A DNA stretch of 64,000 bases, taken from assembly GCA_948467735.1 (NCBI GenBank), contig CAOKFN010000002.1:86733-150732 (forward strand), read 5' to 3'. Within the stretch, counting starts at the first letter, position 1; every line of letters starts with the position of its first letter. The notes below the pieces were generated by a model. That model was given only the letters and a program-made list of their open reading frames with translations, ran no database searches and was not told the origin of the DNA. Shown here one piece after another: positions 8,706-17,763 of the stretch. The position numbers and the translations under genes are program-made. This DNA comes from an uncultured bacterium (GTDB lineage Bacteria > Bacillota > Clostridia > Lachnospirales > Lachnospiraceae).

Positions 8706-10022
8706 TTAAATTTCAAATTCTTGGAATTCATCCCTTATCTCTTCTTGGGCAAGTCCGCCCTTGGCCATTTCAAAGCTGTTATCTCCCAGAATTTCGGAGA
8801 CGCTTTTCTGTGGGTTTTGATACAGGATATTGATTAGCTCGATAAAATCCCGAATAATTTCTCTGGGGGTAATATGGGTTTGTGCGCCCACGCAGTTATA
8901 TTCCACCGTGAGGAAGTACAGCAGATCTTCCTGCGTCATGGCGGGGGTATAGCTGTAGAGCAGGGCGTGTATGTTTAAAAGCTTCTCCACAAGAATATAC
9001 ATTTCCTCCTGCGTCAGCATTTGCAGCCTGATAATGGGGGCGGACATATCCTTTGTATCGGCGGTGGAAAAATGGCCCTCCGCCAGACGGGAGCGCAGGG
9101 CTTCATAGCTGAAGACGCCCTTGTATTTATCTTCGATGCATTGGGGGGTGCCGCCCATGAGAAAGCCGATATGCCTTGCCTTCCCCTGCAGAACGTCGTT
9201 GTACATGGTAAGGATTTTCTCGTAATTATTGGCACGGGTGATGGAATTGGGTATTTTGTAGAGATTTACCAGTTCGTCGATAATTACCAGCATGCCCTTA
9301 TAGCCCGCGCCAACCAGAAAGGCGGCAAAAAGCTTCAAAAAATCGTACCAAGTCTCGTCCGTGACAATGAAATTAATGCCCAGCTCTTCCTTTGCCTCCT
9401 TTCGGGAGGGGTATTCTCCCCGAAACCATCGCAGCACATTGGATTTCATGGCGCTGTCGTCCTGCTGATAGGCCTTCCAGTAGAGCACCACGGCCTTGGC
9501 GAATTCAAAGCCGTTCACCATGCTTTCCAGCGAACCGGCCACGGCGTAAATCTGCTTCTCCACCAGAGCGTCGAAGGCGGGGCCTTCTGCGGAGGATTGG
9601 GTTTTAACAAAAGTCTGAATGCCGGAAATCCATTTTTCCAATATCAGGGGGAGCGCGCCGCCGTCGGGTTTTGACTTGGTGGATAGGTTCTTGATCAATT
9701 CTTTATAGGTGGCAAGGCCCTGCCCCTTTGTCCCGGCAAAGCGGCGTTCGGGGGAAAGATCCGCGTCCACCACCACAAAGCCTTTGGCGGCGGCGTAATT
9801 TCGTATGGTCTGGAGCAGAAAGCTTTTGCCGCTGCCGTATTTGCCCACGATAAAGCGGAAGGACGCGCCGCCCTCCTCAATCATCTCGATATCATGGAGG
9901 ATGGCGGCGATTTCCTGCGTGCGGCCCACCGTGATATATTCCAGCCCGGTCCGGGGCACGACGCCGCCCTTTAAGGCGTTGATTAAGATATTGGCGATTC
10001 TTGTGGGGATTTGTCCTGCCAT
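8706..10022 (-). CDS. sngB: P-loop ATPase, BrxD/DUF2791-like (SngB-like, Shango)
   Basis: A 438-residue AAA-type ATPase. Walker A is GKYGSGKS (60-67) and Walker B is MLVIIDELVNLY. The N-terminal FIVGKYGSGKSFLLQ and the region LLFFLTVEYN-like near the C-terminus match the BREX BrxD/DUF2791 group of ATP-binding proteins. The start overlaps the end of the TerB-domain gene by 40 bases, showing tight coupling. Together with the TerB-domain gene and the helicase at 3687-5888 it gives the three-part content of Shango. Its exact role there is not known; it probably powers DNA-related steps with the helicase. Confidence 0.8.
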   Translation of the reverse strand: MAGQIPTRIANILINALKGGVVPRTGLEYITVGRTQEIAAILHDIEMIEEGGASFRFIVGKYGSGKSFLLQTIRNYAAAKGFVVVDADLSPERRFAGTKGQGLATYKELIKNLSTKSKPDGGALPLILEKWISGIQTFVKTQSSAEGPAFDALVEKQIYAVAGSLESMVNGFEFAKAVVLYWKAYQQDDSAMKSNVLRWFRGEYPSRKEAKEELGINFIVTDETWYDFLKLFAAFLVGAGYKGMLVIIDELVNLYKIPNSITRANNYEKILTMYNDVLQGKARHIGFLMGGTPQCIEDKYKGVFSYEALRSRLAEGHFSTADTKDMSAPIIRLQMLTQEEMYILVEKLLNIHALLYSYTPAMTQEDLLYFLTVEYNCVGAQTHITPREIIRDFIELINILYQNPQKSVSEILGDNSFEMAKGGLAQEEIRDEFQEFEI

Positions 10023-12139
10023 ATATGTTTCACCATTCCTTCTATTTGATCTGTGTAATCTTCATAAAACGAAAATTCGCCGTCCAGCAGGCTGTCTCCG
10101 ATATGGTCCATGGCCTTGTCATTGATGCCGTCGATTAGAACTTCCAGCATAATATTTCGCTTTTGGGCAAACTGCTTTATACTGTCGGTCAGCAGATCCG
10201 TCATTTCCATGGCGGATTGGGAATTTGACGGCTGGGAAACTGCCGCGGCCCGGCTCCCGTCAGCAGGGAATGGAGGCGCTTCCAAAAAGGAAGCGGCATT
10301 GCCTGCCTGTTCCCTCCATAGGATAAAAAGCGCCTGCTTTTCCGTGTCGTTCAAGGCGTTCAGGAGGTTCTGCCATGGGTCTGGCGGGGCGCTCTCAGGG
10401 GCGGCGGCAGAGCGTGACTCGGCCATGATGGTAGAAGTATTAGAGCCTGATTCCGTTTTGACAATGTCAGTTTCTGATGCAGGTGTTTCAGACAGCCATG
10501 CGGACAGTATTTCAGGATTCAGTGTAAGCTGACCGTCCGGCATCGTTTTCATATAGGAAGCGGATTCCTGTCCGCTGACGGCCGCTGCCGTTTCATTTTC
10601 CAATCCTGCCGCCGGACGGCCTGAAGAAGCGGCTGTTAATTCCGGACTGCCAATCGATGGCGTCGTTGTATTTGAATGGAACATGATTGCCGATACTAAG
10701 TCTGCGCCGCCAAATGCCGCTTCCTCCTCCGGTACAATCAGTTTTTCCTGCGTGAGCAGCGCTTCCTGCCGAATTCTGTCCAATGCGCCGGGGTCAACGC
10801 TCACCACTGTTTTGGTAGTTTCGCGATAAAAATCCTTAACTGCTTCCTCGACCAGCGTTTCCAAGGAGATACCGGCCTGACGGAGAGTATCCGTCGTTGC
10901 GGGGCCGAGGGAGTTGAGATTGGCGGAAAGCTTGTATTTATATTTCACGGCCTTTCTAAGCGCCGCTTCCATCTGCTTTAGCACATAGCCAATCAGCTGT
11001 TTTCCGCTCTCCGTGGTTATGATGGAATGGAACATCCATTTGTTTTCGCGGCAGATGTAAATCTCTTTTTCCGAAAGCACCACCTGCCTGTCGGGTCTTT
11101 GGATTTCTGAGTAGAACAAAGCGTCCCGAAAAGGAGTCCAAGGCGTCATATTTTTGGGGGGCTGAAACAGGAAATTGTCCAATGGCACGCCATGTTCTGT
11201 AAACGCTTCCCTTAATCTGTGAATTACAAAATCAAAGCAGTCCCGAATCAAGCCCACCGTATCATCGTTATAAAAACCGGATTTTCTCACGTCATATTTG
11301 GAGATGGAACAAAGCAGGTCGAAATTGTCGTCCGGATTCAGGATGTTCGGATAATGGGCACCAAGTCCCTTTTCTACAATGAAGTCCTTAAAGGACCAAG
11401 GCAGTTCATAATAAATATGGTAGTCCTTTATCCATTTTAACACATATTTGTCAACTTCCTTATGATATGTGCGGGCCATATCCCAAAAAGATACCAGCTT
11501 CGCCAAGCCGTCCGCCGGGTTCTCCACACCGATGTTGTTGAGCAGTTCATATAAATAAAGAAAAGCATAGGAAAGAGAAGCCTCGGTTATTTCTCCCTGA
11601 CGAAGCTTCGTGCGCCAAGTAAAATAAGTGCGGAGCTGTTCATATCCCATCATTTGATAATTAGGGAAGTAGGAGGAAAACGGAACCATATTCTCATAAT
11701 GGTCTTCAAAATCCTTCATAAACAATCCCTGTCTATAGAAGATACGGGCATTTTCCTGCTGGACCTTCTTGTCGTAAAATTTTGAGCCATGGTAATTGAG
11801 GAATCGCTCTTCTCTGGCAATATCCCGCATCTGCTGAAAGAGTTCCCGGATTTCGTCCCTTGGAGGCGGTTCAATTTTCTGGGATTTCAGCACAAATCTG
11901 CCGACGCCGGGAAAGGGGCCGGAATCATACTCTATTTCGTAGAAATCCTCCGAGGACATGCCGCTTTTGTTTAAGGGCTGAGGCTTGGAATTCTGTGAAA
12001 AGTGCGGCGGGGCGCCGGCCGGGGGCATATTTTGATTTGGAATACCGGAATCCGACGCCGGGCCGGGGTTCCTTGACAGCCTTTCCCGGCCGGGTTTTGG
12101 AATGGGCACGGGGTTGTATTTTTTATTATAATCATTCAT
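9983..12139 (-). CDS. sngA: TerB-N/TerB-C domain protein (SngA-like, Shango)
   Basis: A 718-residue protein. After a proline-rich, low-complexity start (1-60) comes a TerB-N module (about 75-270) with its typical RTYFTWRTKLRQGE and SYAFLYLYELLNNIG segments. A middle region and a TerB-C-like helical segment (about 430-490) follow, then a long serine/alanine-rich linker (500-620) and a short C-terminal part. TerB-N/C proteins are known next to helicases and ATPases in predicted DNA-processing stress systems and in Shango defence. Its 3' end overlaps the ATPase gene by 40 bases. A nucleotidyltransferase gene ends 53 bases upstream on the same strand and may share its transcript. Confidence 0.8.
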   Translation of the reverse strand: MNDYNKKYNPVPIPKPGRERLSRNPGPASDSGIPNQNMPPAGAPPHFSQNSKPQPLNKSGMSSEDFYEIEYDSGPFPGVGRFVLKSQKIEPPPRDEIRELFQQMRDIAREERFLNYHGSKFYDKKVQQENARIFYRQGLFMKDFEDHYENMVPFSSYFPNYQMMGYEQLRTYFTWRTKLRQGEITEASLSYAFLYLYELLNNIGVENPADGLAKLVSFWDMARTYHKEVDKYVLKWIKDYHIYYELPWSFKDFIVEKGLGAHYPNILNPDDNFDLLCSISKYDVRKSGFYNDDTVGLIRDCFDFVIHRLREAFTEHGVPLDNFLFQPPKNMTPWTPFRDALFYSEIQRPDRQVVLSEKEIYICRENKWMFHSIITTESGKQLIGYVLKQMEAALRKAVKYKYKLSANLNSLGPATTDTLRQAGISLETLVEEAVKDFYRETTKTVVSVDPGALDRIRQEALLTQEKLIVPEEEAAFGGADLVSAIMFHSNTTTPSIGSPELTAASSGRPAAGLENETAAAVSGQESASYMKTMPDGQLTLNPEILSAWLSETPASETDIVKTESGSNTSTIMAESRSAAAPESAPPDPWQNLLNALNDTEKQALFILWREQAGNAASFLEAPPFPADGSRAAAVSQPSNSQSAMEMTDLLTDSIKQFAQKRNIMLEVLIDGINDKAMDHIGDSLLDGEFSFYEDYTDQIEGMVKHIWQDKSPQESPIS

Positions 12140-12192
12140 ATTTCGCTGCTGTTGTTGTAAATTGATACTGACGGCGGCTAAATCCTGCCGTT

Positions 12193-12705
12193 TTATCTTT
12201 TGCCGTTTCGTACCACGTCAGCATGTTTTCCAGAAGTGCGCTCATAAACAAGCCTCCCATCGCGTTCTATATTTTTATATAATTGCCGGTTGGGAATAAT
12301 TTCATGTTTCCAAAGGAGATCCAAACCGTTCTTGTCGGATAACCTGTGAATTTTTCTACTGATAATTCCCATGATATCCTCTGCTTCGTCCTGTTCCTTT
12401 GTTGTTTCCCTTAACAGCCCTATCAATGTTTTGGCCTTTTTTTCCAGAGACTCCTCCAATTCTATGACAATATCCAGATCGCTTCTGATATTGCAGCAAT
12501 TATTTACGGATGAGCCGAATACCCACATTGCCTCGATATTTTTGAATAAAATCGGGTCCGATTGTATGCTTCTGACTATATTTGCGACAGCTTTCTGCTT
12601 TAAAGGATGTATACAATCAATATTACGCACACCCAGCACAGCTCTGTCCGGTATGGGAAAAAAGCGTATGTGTTCCTCCTCTATTTGTCTGAATGTTTTG
12701 AACAT
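12193..12705 (-). CDS. MNT-type nucleotidyltransferase domain protein
   Basis: A 170-residue protein with the nucleotidyltransferase signature GS-x10-DLD (VFGSSVNNCCNIRSDLDIVI) and a third likely acid in NGLDLLW. Family members transfer nucleotides to antibiotics, to proteins such as HEPN toxins, or to RNA. No HEPN partner is visible beside it. It lies 53 bases upstream of the TerB-domain gene in the same direction, so a link with the defence locus is possible but unproven. Confidence 0.75.
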   Translation of the reverse strand: MFKTFRQIEEEHIRFFPIPDRAVLGVRNIDCIHPLKQKAVANIVRSIQSDPILFKNIEAMWVFGSSVNNCCNIRSDLDIVIELEESLEKKAKTLIGLLRETTKEQDEAEDIMGIISRKIHRLSDKNGLDLLWKHEIIPNRQLYKNIERDGRLVYERTSGKHADVVRNGKR

Positions 12706-12841
12706 GCTTCCGAATCCTCCGCATTAATTCTTGAAAGCTTTTGACTTTTATGATTCTTTCATCAGACTCTGCAAAATAATCAGTCATCATATTTTATGCG
12801 GAAGGAACGGGCCTGCGGCGGCAGGCACGCTCAGCCTTCCG

Positions 12842-13291
12842 CTATATATGCGCATAAACGGCGCGGACGCTTATTCCAAGCAGCTCCTGAAGCTGTTTGA
12901 GGTCTTCCTCCCGAAGCTCCGCCCACGGATTCAGGATATGAAATGCATCGCATGAAAATCCGCACGGGAAATCATATGCCAAGTCATTCAAGGAACTTTC
13001 ACGACCGCAGCAGGGCAGTTTCACCGATAAATCCCGAAAGGCCGTCCCGTATGCCGCGTCCATCCGGCCGTGCCACCAGTCAAAATCAAGAGTTTCCCCG
13101 CAATAAGGGCATTGGATCGTTTCCAGACTGTCTCCGCAGTCAATGAAGAGAGGAGTTTCATTGGAGACAACTTCCAGCTTATCCGCTTTTATTTTGGATT
13201 GGAGATAAGCCATGACTCTCTGTATTTCCTGCCCGTCAATCCGGCGGTATGGGTCTGTGGGAATAATTTTGACAACAGTGTCCGACATCAT
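12842..13291 (-). CDS. Hypothetical protein with zinc-ribbon-like cysteine pairs
   Basis: A 149-residue soluble protein that I do not recognise. CPYC (about residue 81) and LPCCG (about 112) form two cysteine knuckles typical of a zinc ribbon. Tryptophans and acidic residues dominate between them (DFDWWHGRMD). Two adjacent ATGs (13291 and 13288) follow a GGGGGG run; the second has the better spacing. It stands alone, 136 bases from the nucleotidyltransferase gene. Confidence 0.6.
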   Translation of the reverse strand: MMSDTVVKIIPTDPYRRIDGQEIQRVMAYLQSKIKADKLEVVSNETPLFIDCGDSLETIQCPYCGETLDFDWWHGRMDAAYGTAFRDLSVKLPCCGRESSLNDLAYDFPCGFSCDAFHILNPWAELREEDLKQLQELLGISVRAVYAHI

Positions 13292-13460
13292 GCCCCCCTT
13301 TTCGGACGGCAGCTTATACTGCGCCGATAAAATCTGCCGCGAGTCCCGGCGGCAGATAAGATACCATCGCTCATTTTTCTATTGTAGCTTTCGGCGGTCC
13401 GCAGGATATGTTCCGGCCGTGTACCGTAATTATATCACTTGTTTTCCTTAATTACAATCT

Positions 13461-13655
13461 TTATTCCTCCCAAAACAATTCATCCAGAGTTTTGCCCAGC
13501 GTCTTGCAGATGGCCCGGCATAAATTGATGGTGGGATTGTAATCGCCCTTTTCAATGGCGCTGATCGTCTGTCTGGATACTCCCACCAAATCCGCCAGCT
13601 CCTGCTGGGATAGATCCAGCGCGGCTCTGGCGGACTTTAATTTCAGATTTTTCAT
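13461..13655 (-). CDS. XRE-family helix-turn-helix regulator
   Basis: A 64-residue one-domain repressor-like protein. The helix-turn-helix is DLSQQELADLVGVSRQTISA, followed by IEKGDYNPTINLC, the common pattern of short Cro/CI-like regulators. Its start overlaps the stop of the preceding membrane-protein gene by 4 bases, so both are translated from one message. Such regulator/membrane-protein pairs often control their own operon. Confidence 0.9.
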   Translation of the reverse strand: MKNLKLKSARAALDLSQQELADLVGVSRQTISAIEKGDYNPTINLCRAICKTLGKTLDELFWEE

Positions 13656-14701
13656 GGCTGTTCATCCTCTTTATCCTGCCGGTATTTTTTCAACAGCATG
13701 GCAGTAAATATCACAAGAAAGGAAATTCCACAGAATAAATTGGCGCTCCGGAAGGTCAGCCTCCCATTTTGTATCAGCTTTCCGGACGTAAAGCCGAAAG
13801 CGCTCAGCAGGAGGTTGAATATTCCTAAGACAGCGAGTCCGGCCATCAAGCGTCCCTTGTCTGCGTTGAGGGCAAAATAGCCGTCGTTCCATATGCAGTA
13901 CACGATATAGACGCATAGGCCCGTCAGGCAGTTAAAAATCATGACCGCGCTTGTATCCGCAAATTGCGGAAGATCTGCCATCTCCGCCGCATATACCAGC
14001 CCATTGCACAGCAGCAGGGTAAAAAAACCGTATTTTGCCCCGTTCCCCCGTACCAGCGTCTGACGTTCATCGTATTGCAGCTTCCCGGCGTTTCCTTTCT
14101 TGATCAAGGTGAGGAATAATACCACGATTATAAGGCTGTTTATGAGGACGGCTGCGGTTCCCGCCGCATGCAGGTCAGATACGCCCCGGGCTTCCACGGT
14201 GTATTCAATGTTTTGGACGCTGTCCGTTCCCGAACCGGAAAATGCGAACGGTTCCGGCTCCGCCGATTTCCCGATATAATCCTTCACAAAGCGGTAGTAA
14301 TCCGCCTCATTCGTCAAGTAATGCATTTCCACCCTGTAAGTCTGGGCTTTCAGGTCCAAGTCCACGGACGTTACCTCCACGGAGTCCCCGGTAACGACAA
14401 AGCGTACCTGTCCTTCCTCGTCCTTTATCACGCATCCCGTGAGAAAATTTGTCTGAGGAGCCTTCCAATCCACATAGAAATAATATCTTCCCGCCTCCGC
14501 AATCGGAAGCTCCCGTTCCACTGACTGAGGCTCCGCCGTCCGGTCCTTCACTGTTATTTCCTGAGTGAAGCTGATGGAAGCTATGCGGCTTTTTGCCTTG
14601 ATTGAGGAGGCGGCGAAAAGCGCCCCAAACGCCGCCGCGGCTAAAATCAGGCATATGACGCTGATGATAATCGTGGTTTTCTTGCTGCGTTTCTTTTCCA
14701 T
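13652..14701 (-). CDS. Membrane protein of unknown function, coupled to XRE regulator
   Basis: A 349-residue protein with an N-terminal membrane anchor (TIIISVICLILAAAAFGALF) and an extracytoplasmic beta-rich segment (40-170). Four further hydrophobic helices lie in the C-terminal half, separated by a short KLQYDERQTLVRG motif. Such YDERQ-type segments are seen in small Clostridial membrane proteins paired with short XRE regulators. AAGGAG sits 7 bases before the ATG. The transport or sensing role is unknown. Confidence 0.65.
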   Translation of the reverse strand: MEKKRSKKTTIIISVICLILAAAAFGALFAASSIKAKSRIASISFTQEITVKDRTAEPQSVERELPIAEAGRYYFYVDWKAPQTNFLTGCVIKDEEGQVRFVVTGDSVEVTSVDLDLKAQTYRVEMHYLTNEADYYRFVKDYIGKSAEPEPFAFSGSGTDSVQNIEYTVEARGVSDLHAAGTAAVLINSLIIVVLFLTLIKKGNAGKLQYDERQTLVRGNGAKYGFFTLLLCNGLVYAAEMADLPQFADTSAVMIFNCLTGLCVYIVYCIWNDGYFALNADKGRLMAGLAVLGIFNLLLSAFGFTSGKLIQNGRLTFRSANLFCGISFLVIFTAMLLKKYRQDKEDEQP

Positions 14702-15273
14702 ATTCTGTCTCCTTATTGTGACTGCGCATCTTTATGGTAAACGGTTTTAAATGCGCTGCTTTGGCGTAATCCGCTGATTGTTGACGTTATGGATTTTGGG
14801 CAAAGCATGCTTAAGGATGACGTTTACTATAAGGACGCCGTTCTAAGTATTGTGTTTGAACAATAGTATCATATTATTGTCGTTTTGTAAATTATATTTT
14901 ACATTTTGAATAACAATATATACATGACATAGAAAACACATACGGAATTCTGCCAAGACGGAAGGTGAATTATGATAAGCTGGAAGCTGCTTTGTGTCTG
15001 CTTCGGCGGCTTTTGGCCTGCATTAAGGCTATTTTATCAAAGCCGCAGTTCCCTGAAACAGACGCCGATGTACCCAAGGGCGCATTTGGTTCCGCCGCGC
15101 CATAGGAAATCCAAAGTATTTTAATTGATTATGTTTTTATGCCGAATATTGATTTCCGTGTGAATATTCACTTTGGCCTTGCATTTTACATAAATAGCGA
15201 GTAAAATAATATGCGAAATCGTCAGGCATGGGAGCTGTTTGACGGAACTTAGAGAAAGAAGTGAGGGTACAAC
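14702..15273. other. Gene-poor stretch with possible fragments
   Basis: This 572-base, partly very AT-rich stretch has no clear full-length gene. From an ATG at 14789 a 25-codon frame (MDFGQSMLKDDVYYKDAVLS...) reads like the end of a larger protein and stops at 14866. A second short frame, 14972-15124, is listed separately. The rest probably holds the promoters of the divergent membrane-protein and transporter genes. Confidence 0.4.
14972..15124 (+). CDS. Possible 50-residue small protein
   Basis: ATG with GGAAGG 6 bases upstream opens a 50-codon frame beginning MISWKLLCVCFGGFWPALRL. It has a hydrophobic N-terminal half and a basic C-terminal half (RAHLVPPRHRKSK). It could be a small membrane peptide. 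There is no homology evidence and it lies in a decayed-looking stretch. Confidence 0.25.
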   Translation: MISWKLLCVCFGGFWPALRLFYQSRSSLKQTPMYPRAHLVPPRHRKSKVF

Positions 15274-16566
15274 ATGAAAAACAACAAATGGATACGCGCC
15301 GCCATTCCGGCGCTGCTGCTTCATTGCAGTATTGGTACGGTTTACTGCTGGTCGATTTTTAGTCAGGAGATTGCGGATTACATTGGTTTTTCCAAGGGAG
15401 CGACGGAATGGGCGTTCAGCTTCGCAATTTTCTTCTTGGGAATGTCGGCGGCATTTCTTGGCAATATTGTGGAGAAGGATATTCATAAATCTTCCTTGAT
15501 TGCATCCATCTGTTTTGCCTGCGGCATGGCGGGTACGGGATTCTTTATCTATTACGGCGGCGCCCATCCCCATAGTATGCTGTCGTTAATCGGTATTTAT
15601 GTATGTTATGGATTTATCATGGGAATTGGGCTTGGCACCGGGTATTTGTCCCCTGTGAAGACTTTGATGCTCTGGTTTGAGGACAGGAAGGGCTTGGCTA
15701 CCGGGCTTGCGGTGGCGGGCTTCGGCGCCGCAAAGGCAATCGCCAGCCCCATTATGCAGGCTATGCTGGATAATCTGGGAGAGGGCGGCATTTACAAAAT
15801 GTTCCTGATTCTGGCCGTGGTATATTTTATTATGATGTTTGCAGGGCATCTGCTGTTAAAGAAGCCCGACAGCTGGCATGAGCCCCAGAAGGCGGAAAAG
15901 GGCAAGGGCATGATGGACGTTATCAAGTCGAGGCCCATCGTGAATTACATAGGCATATGGCTGATGTTCTATATCAACATTACCTGCGGTCTGGCTTTGA
16001 TTTCTCAGGAGAAAATGATTGTGAAATGTATCGGTCTGGCAGGCATGGCCGGAATTATTTCCACGGTATCCGCTGTTTTCAATGCGGGCGGACGTCTGGG
16101 CTTCTCTGCGTGGGCGGATACCATGAAGGATAGAAACACGATTTATAAGCTGATTTTTATTTTATCCATCGTTTTCACGGGCATTGTCATGTTGACGGGC
16201 GGCATTAAGAACGGGGAAGGAAATACGCTTTTCATTGCTCTGGTGCTGGGGTTGATTTTCGTGGTCAACGCAGGCTACGGCGGCGGATTCTCCAATGTAC
16301 CCACCCTGCTTTCCGATCACTACGGCATGGGCAATATCAGCGCCATCCACGGCTTGACCCTTTCCGCATGGGGAATTGCGGGTCTGACGGGCAATCAGCT
16401 GGCCACATGGATTGTGAACCACACGGGTAATTTTGTGGAATCCCACGGGGTGCTTGTGAATCCGGAAGGGTATCAGAATGTGCTGTATGTCACGGGGGCG
16501 TTGTATGTTGTCGCGCTGCTGATCAGCATGTTCATGGTGCGTCCTATGAAGGAAAAGAAGGCCTGA
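15274..16566 (+). CDS. OFA-family MFS transporter (oxalate/formate antiporter-like)
   Basis: A 430-residue inner-membrane transporter with twelve predicted helices. The start WIRAAIPALLLHCSIGTVYCWSIF matches the OFA family signature, and GYLSPVKTLMLWFEDRKGLATG and GGGFSNVPTLLSDHYGMGNIS are the typical conserved loops. OFA proteins exchange or cotransport monocarboxylates such as oxalate and formate, but the substrate here cannot be deduced. GTGAGGG precedes the ATG. The gene stands alone with no frc/oxc neighbours, so oxalate use is not implied. Confidence 0.85.
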   Translation: MKNNKWIRAAIPALLLHCSIGTVYCWSIFSQEIADYIGFSKGATEWAFSFAIFFLGMSAAFLGNIVEKDIHKSSLIASICFACGMAGTGFFIYYGGAHPHSMLSLIGIYVCYGFIMGIGLGTGYLSPVKTLMLWFEDRKGLATGLAVAGFGAAKAIASPIMQAMLDNLGEGGIYKMFLILAVVYFIMMFAGHLLLKKPDSWHEPQKAEKGKGMMDVIKSRPIVNYIGIWLMFYINITCGLALISQEKMIVKCIGLAGMAGIISTVSAVFNAGGRLGFSAWADTMKDRNTIYKLIFILSIVFTGIVMLTGGIKNGEGNTLFIALVLGLIFVVNAGYGGGFSNVPTLLSDHYGMGNISAIHGLTLSAWGIAGLTGNQLATWIVNHTGNFVESHGVLVNPEGYQNVLYVTGALYVVALLISMFMVRPMKEKKA

Positions 16567-16661
16567 CGGACAGGCGTGGATTTTGACTCGTCGTTAAGAG
16601 GTCGGGGCTGCTGCTTTTGTGAATGAAAATTCGGAAAGCGGCGGCTCCGTTTTTTATTCCC

Positions 16662-16750
16662 GCGAGCAATGAGCCAAGTGCCGCGCTTGTGCGAGCATTT
16701 GGCGAATGCCGCGAGGGTCAAATACCCCGCAGCTTGCTGCGGGGTATTTG
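16662..16750. repeat. Dispersed repeat copy 2 plus a perfect 15-bp palindrome
   Basis: 16662-16681 repeats the element at 423-442 (18/20). Shortly after, at 16719-16750, the arms CAAATACCCCGCAGC and GCTGCGGGGTATTTG form a perfect 15-bp hairpin with a TT loop. It may terminate the transporter transcript 150 bases upstream. The remaining bases of the 358-base gap 16567-16924 show no gene. Confidence 0.6.
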
Positions 16751-16924
16751 ATTTGAACGCTTCCGAGGAGGCTTCCCGACAGCGGCATACAAACGGAGCT
16801 AATATAGAGGCGTCAGGATGTCGATATTATTTAAGAATCAATAAGAACAATTAAATCAGCCGCTTGGACCTTTCAGGAAAGCGGCGCAGCCACGAAGGAC
16901 GGACTGGCTGCAGAAAGGAGAAGT

Positions 16925-17629
16925 ATGTATGGAATTGACATTGCAATGACAAGGGAAAGTCGTTTTGCCGCTTGTCAACGGACACAGAGGCGCGCTGAGG
17001 GCTTTGGAAGAGCGCTGGCGGATGCTTCAGGAGGAGCCGGAAACGGGGATGCCTTCATTGATGCGGGCGTGACAAAGGCCACGGAGAACCGCTATGAGTA
17101 TGCATGGTACGGCGCGGGAATTTCCGGCATAAAGCTGCGGCAGGGGGAGATTTCCTCCGACAGCGGGATTATCGGCCTGAGCTTTGTGCGGGGCACCGCA
17201 GAACCTATGTCCGCCCGCATGGATCAAAGCTCCACGGCGGAGGATCCGGTGATTTTGGTGCAGATAGGCAGCGGGGAGAAACGGAGGGATATCCTTATCC
17301 ATGTGAATGAGGTGGCCCCGGAGAACGCTGCGGAGCTGGAGATGTTTGCGTTTTTGAATTATATTGACGCACAGAACGGCAGGACCATGGCTCCGAACAG
17401 TGCATGGCAGACTTATAACAGCCTGAGAAACCGGCTTGAAGAAACCGAAAAGGTGGACAATGTGACGGGGGAGGGAAACTATGACACGATTCGCGTGAAC
17501 TGGCTTGAATTGATACAGCAGGCCATGGAGGATGAACTGCTCAGACAAAAGGGCTGGTTTGCGGAAAGCTTTTTTACTGAAGACTTGGAGGAGCTTTTTG
17601 ACGAGATGAGCGCCTGCCGGAAGATTTGA
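16925..17629 (+). CDS. Hypothetical protein; start uncertain
   Basis: An unrecognised soluble protein of 234 residues from the ATG at 16925 (AAAGGAG just upstream). The part after residue 49 looks like an ordinary folded protein (EYAWYGAGISGIKLRQGE; ILVQIGSGEKRRDILIHVNE; acidic C-terminus). The first 48 codons are rich in Arg, Ala and Gly. The overlapping frame starting at ATG 16929 is also open except for one TGA at 16947, and ends in a TGA (17070-17072) that overlaps a GTG in the main frame at 17069. So translation may really begin at 17069 (187 residues). No operon partner is evident. Confidence 0.5.
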   Translation: MYGIDIAMTRESRFAACQRTQRRAEGFGRALADASGGAGNGDAFIDAGVTKATENRYEYAWYGAGISGIKLRQGEISSDSGIIGLSFVRGTAEPMSARMDQSSTAEDPVILVQIGSGEKRRDILIHVNEVAPENAAELEMFAFLNYIDAQNGRTMAPNSAWQTYNSLRNRLEETEKVDNVTGEGNYDTIRVNWLELIQQAMEDELLRQKGWFAESFFTEDLEELFDEMSACRKI

Positions 17630-17763
17630 CAGATAGGTCTCATTGGAAGACATTATGCGGATGGAATCATTGCATGGGAACGGAAGGCGACAGATGACGA
17701 GCAGGCGGAAACGTGTCAATGAAATATTGGCGGATGATGTGCCGGACAGGAAGGAGGCGTAAA

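Noticed and set aside
16947..16949. In-frame TGA read as selenocysteine
   Set aside because: No SECIS-like hairpin was evident, and the surrounding frame is short; a mutation or a shadow frame is simpler.
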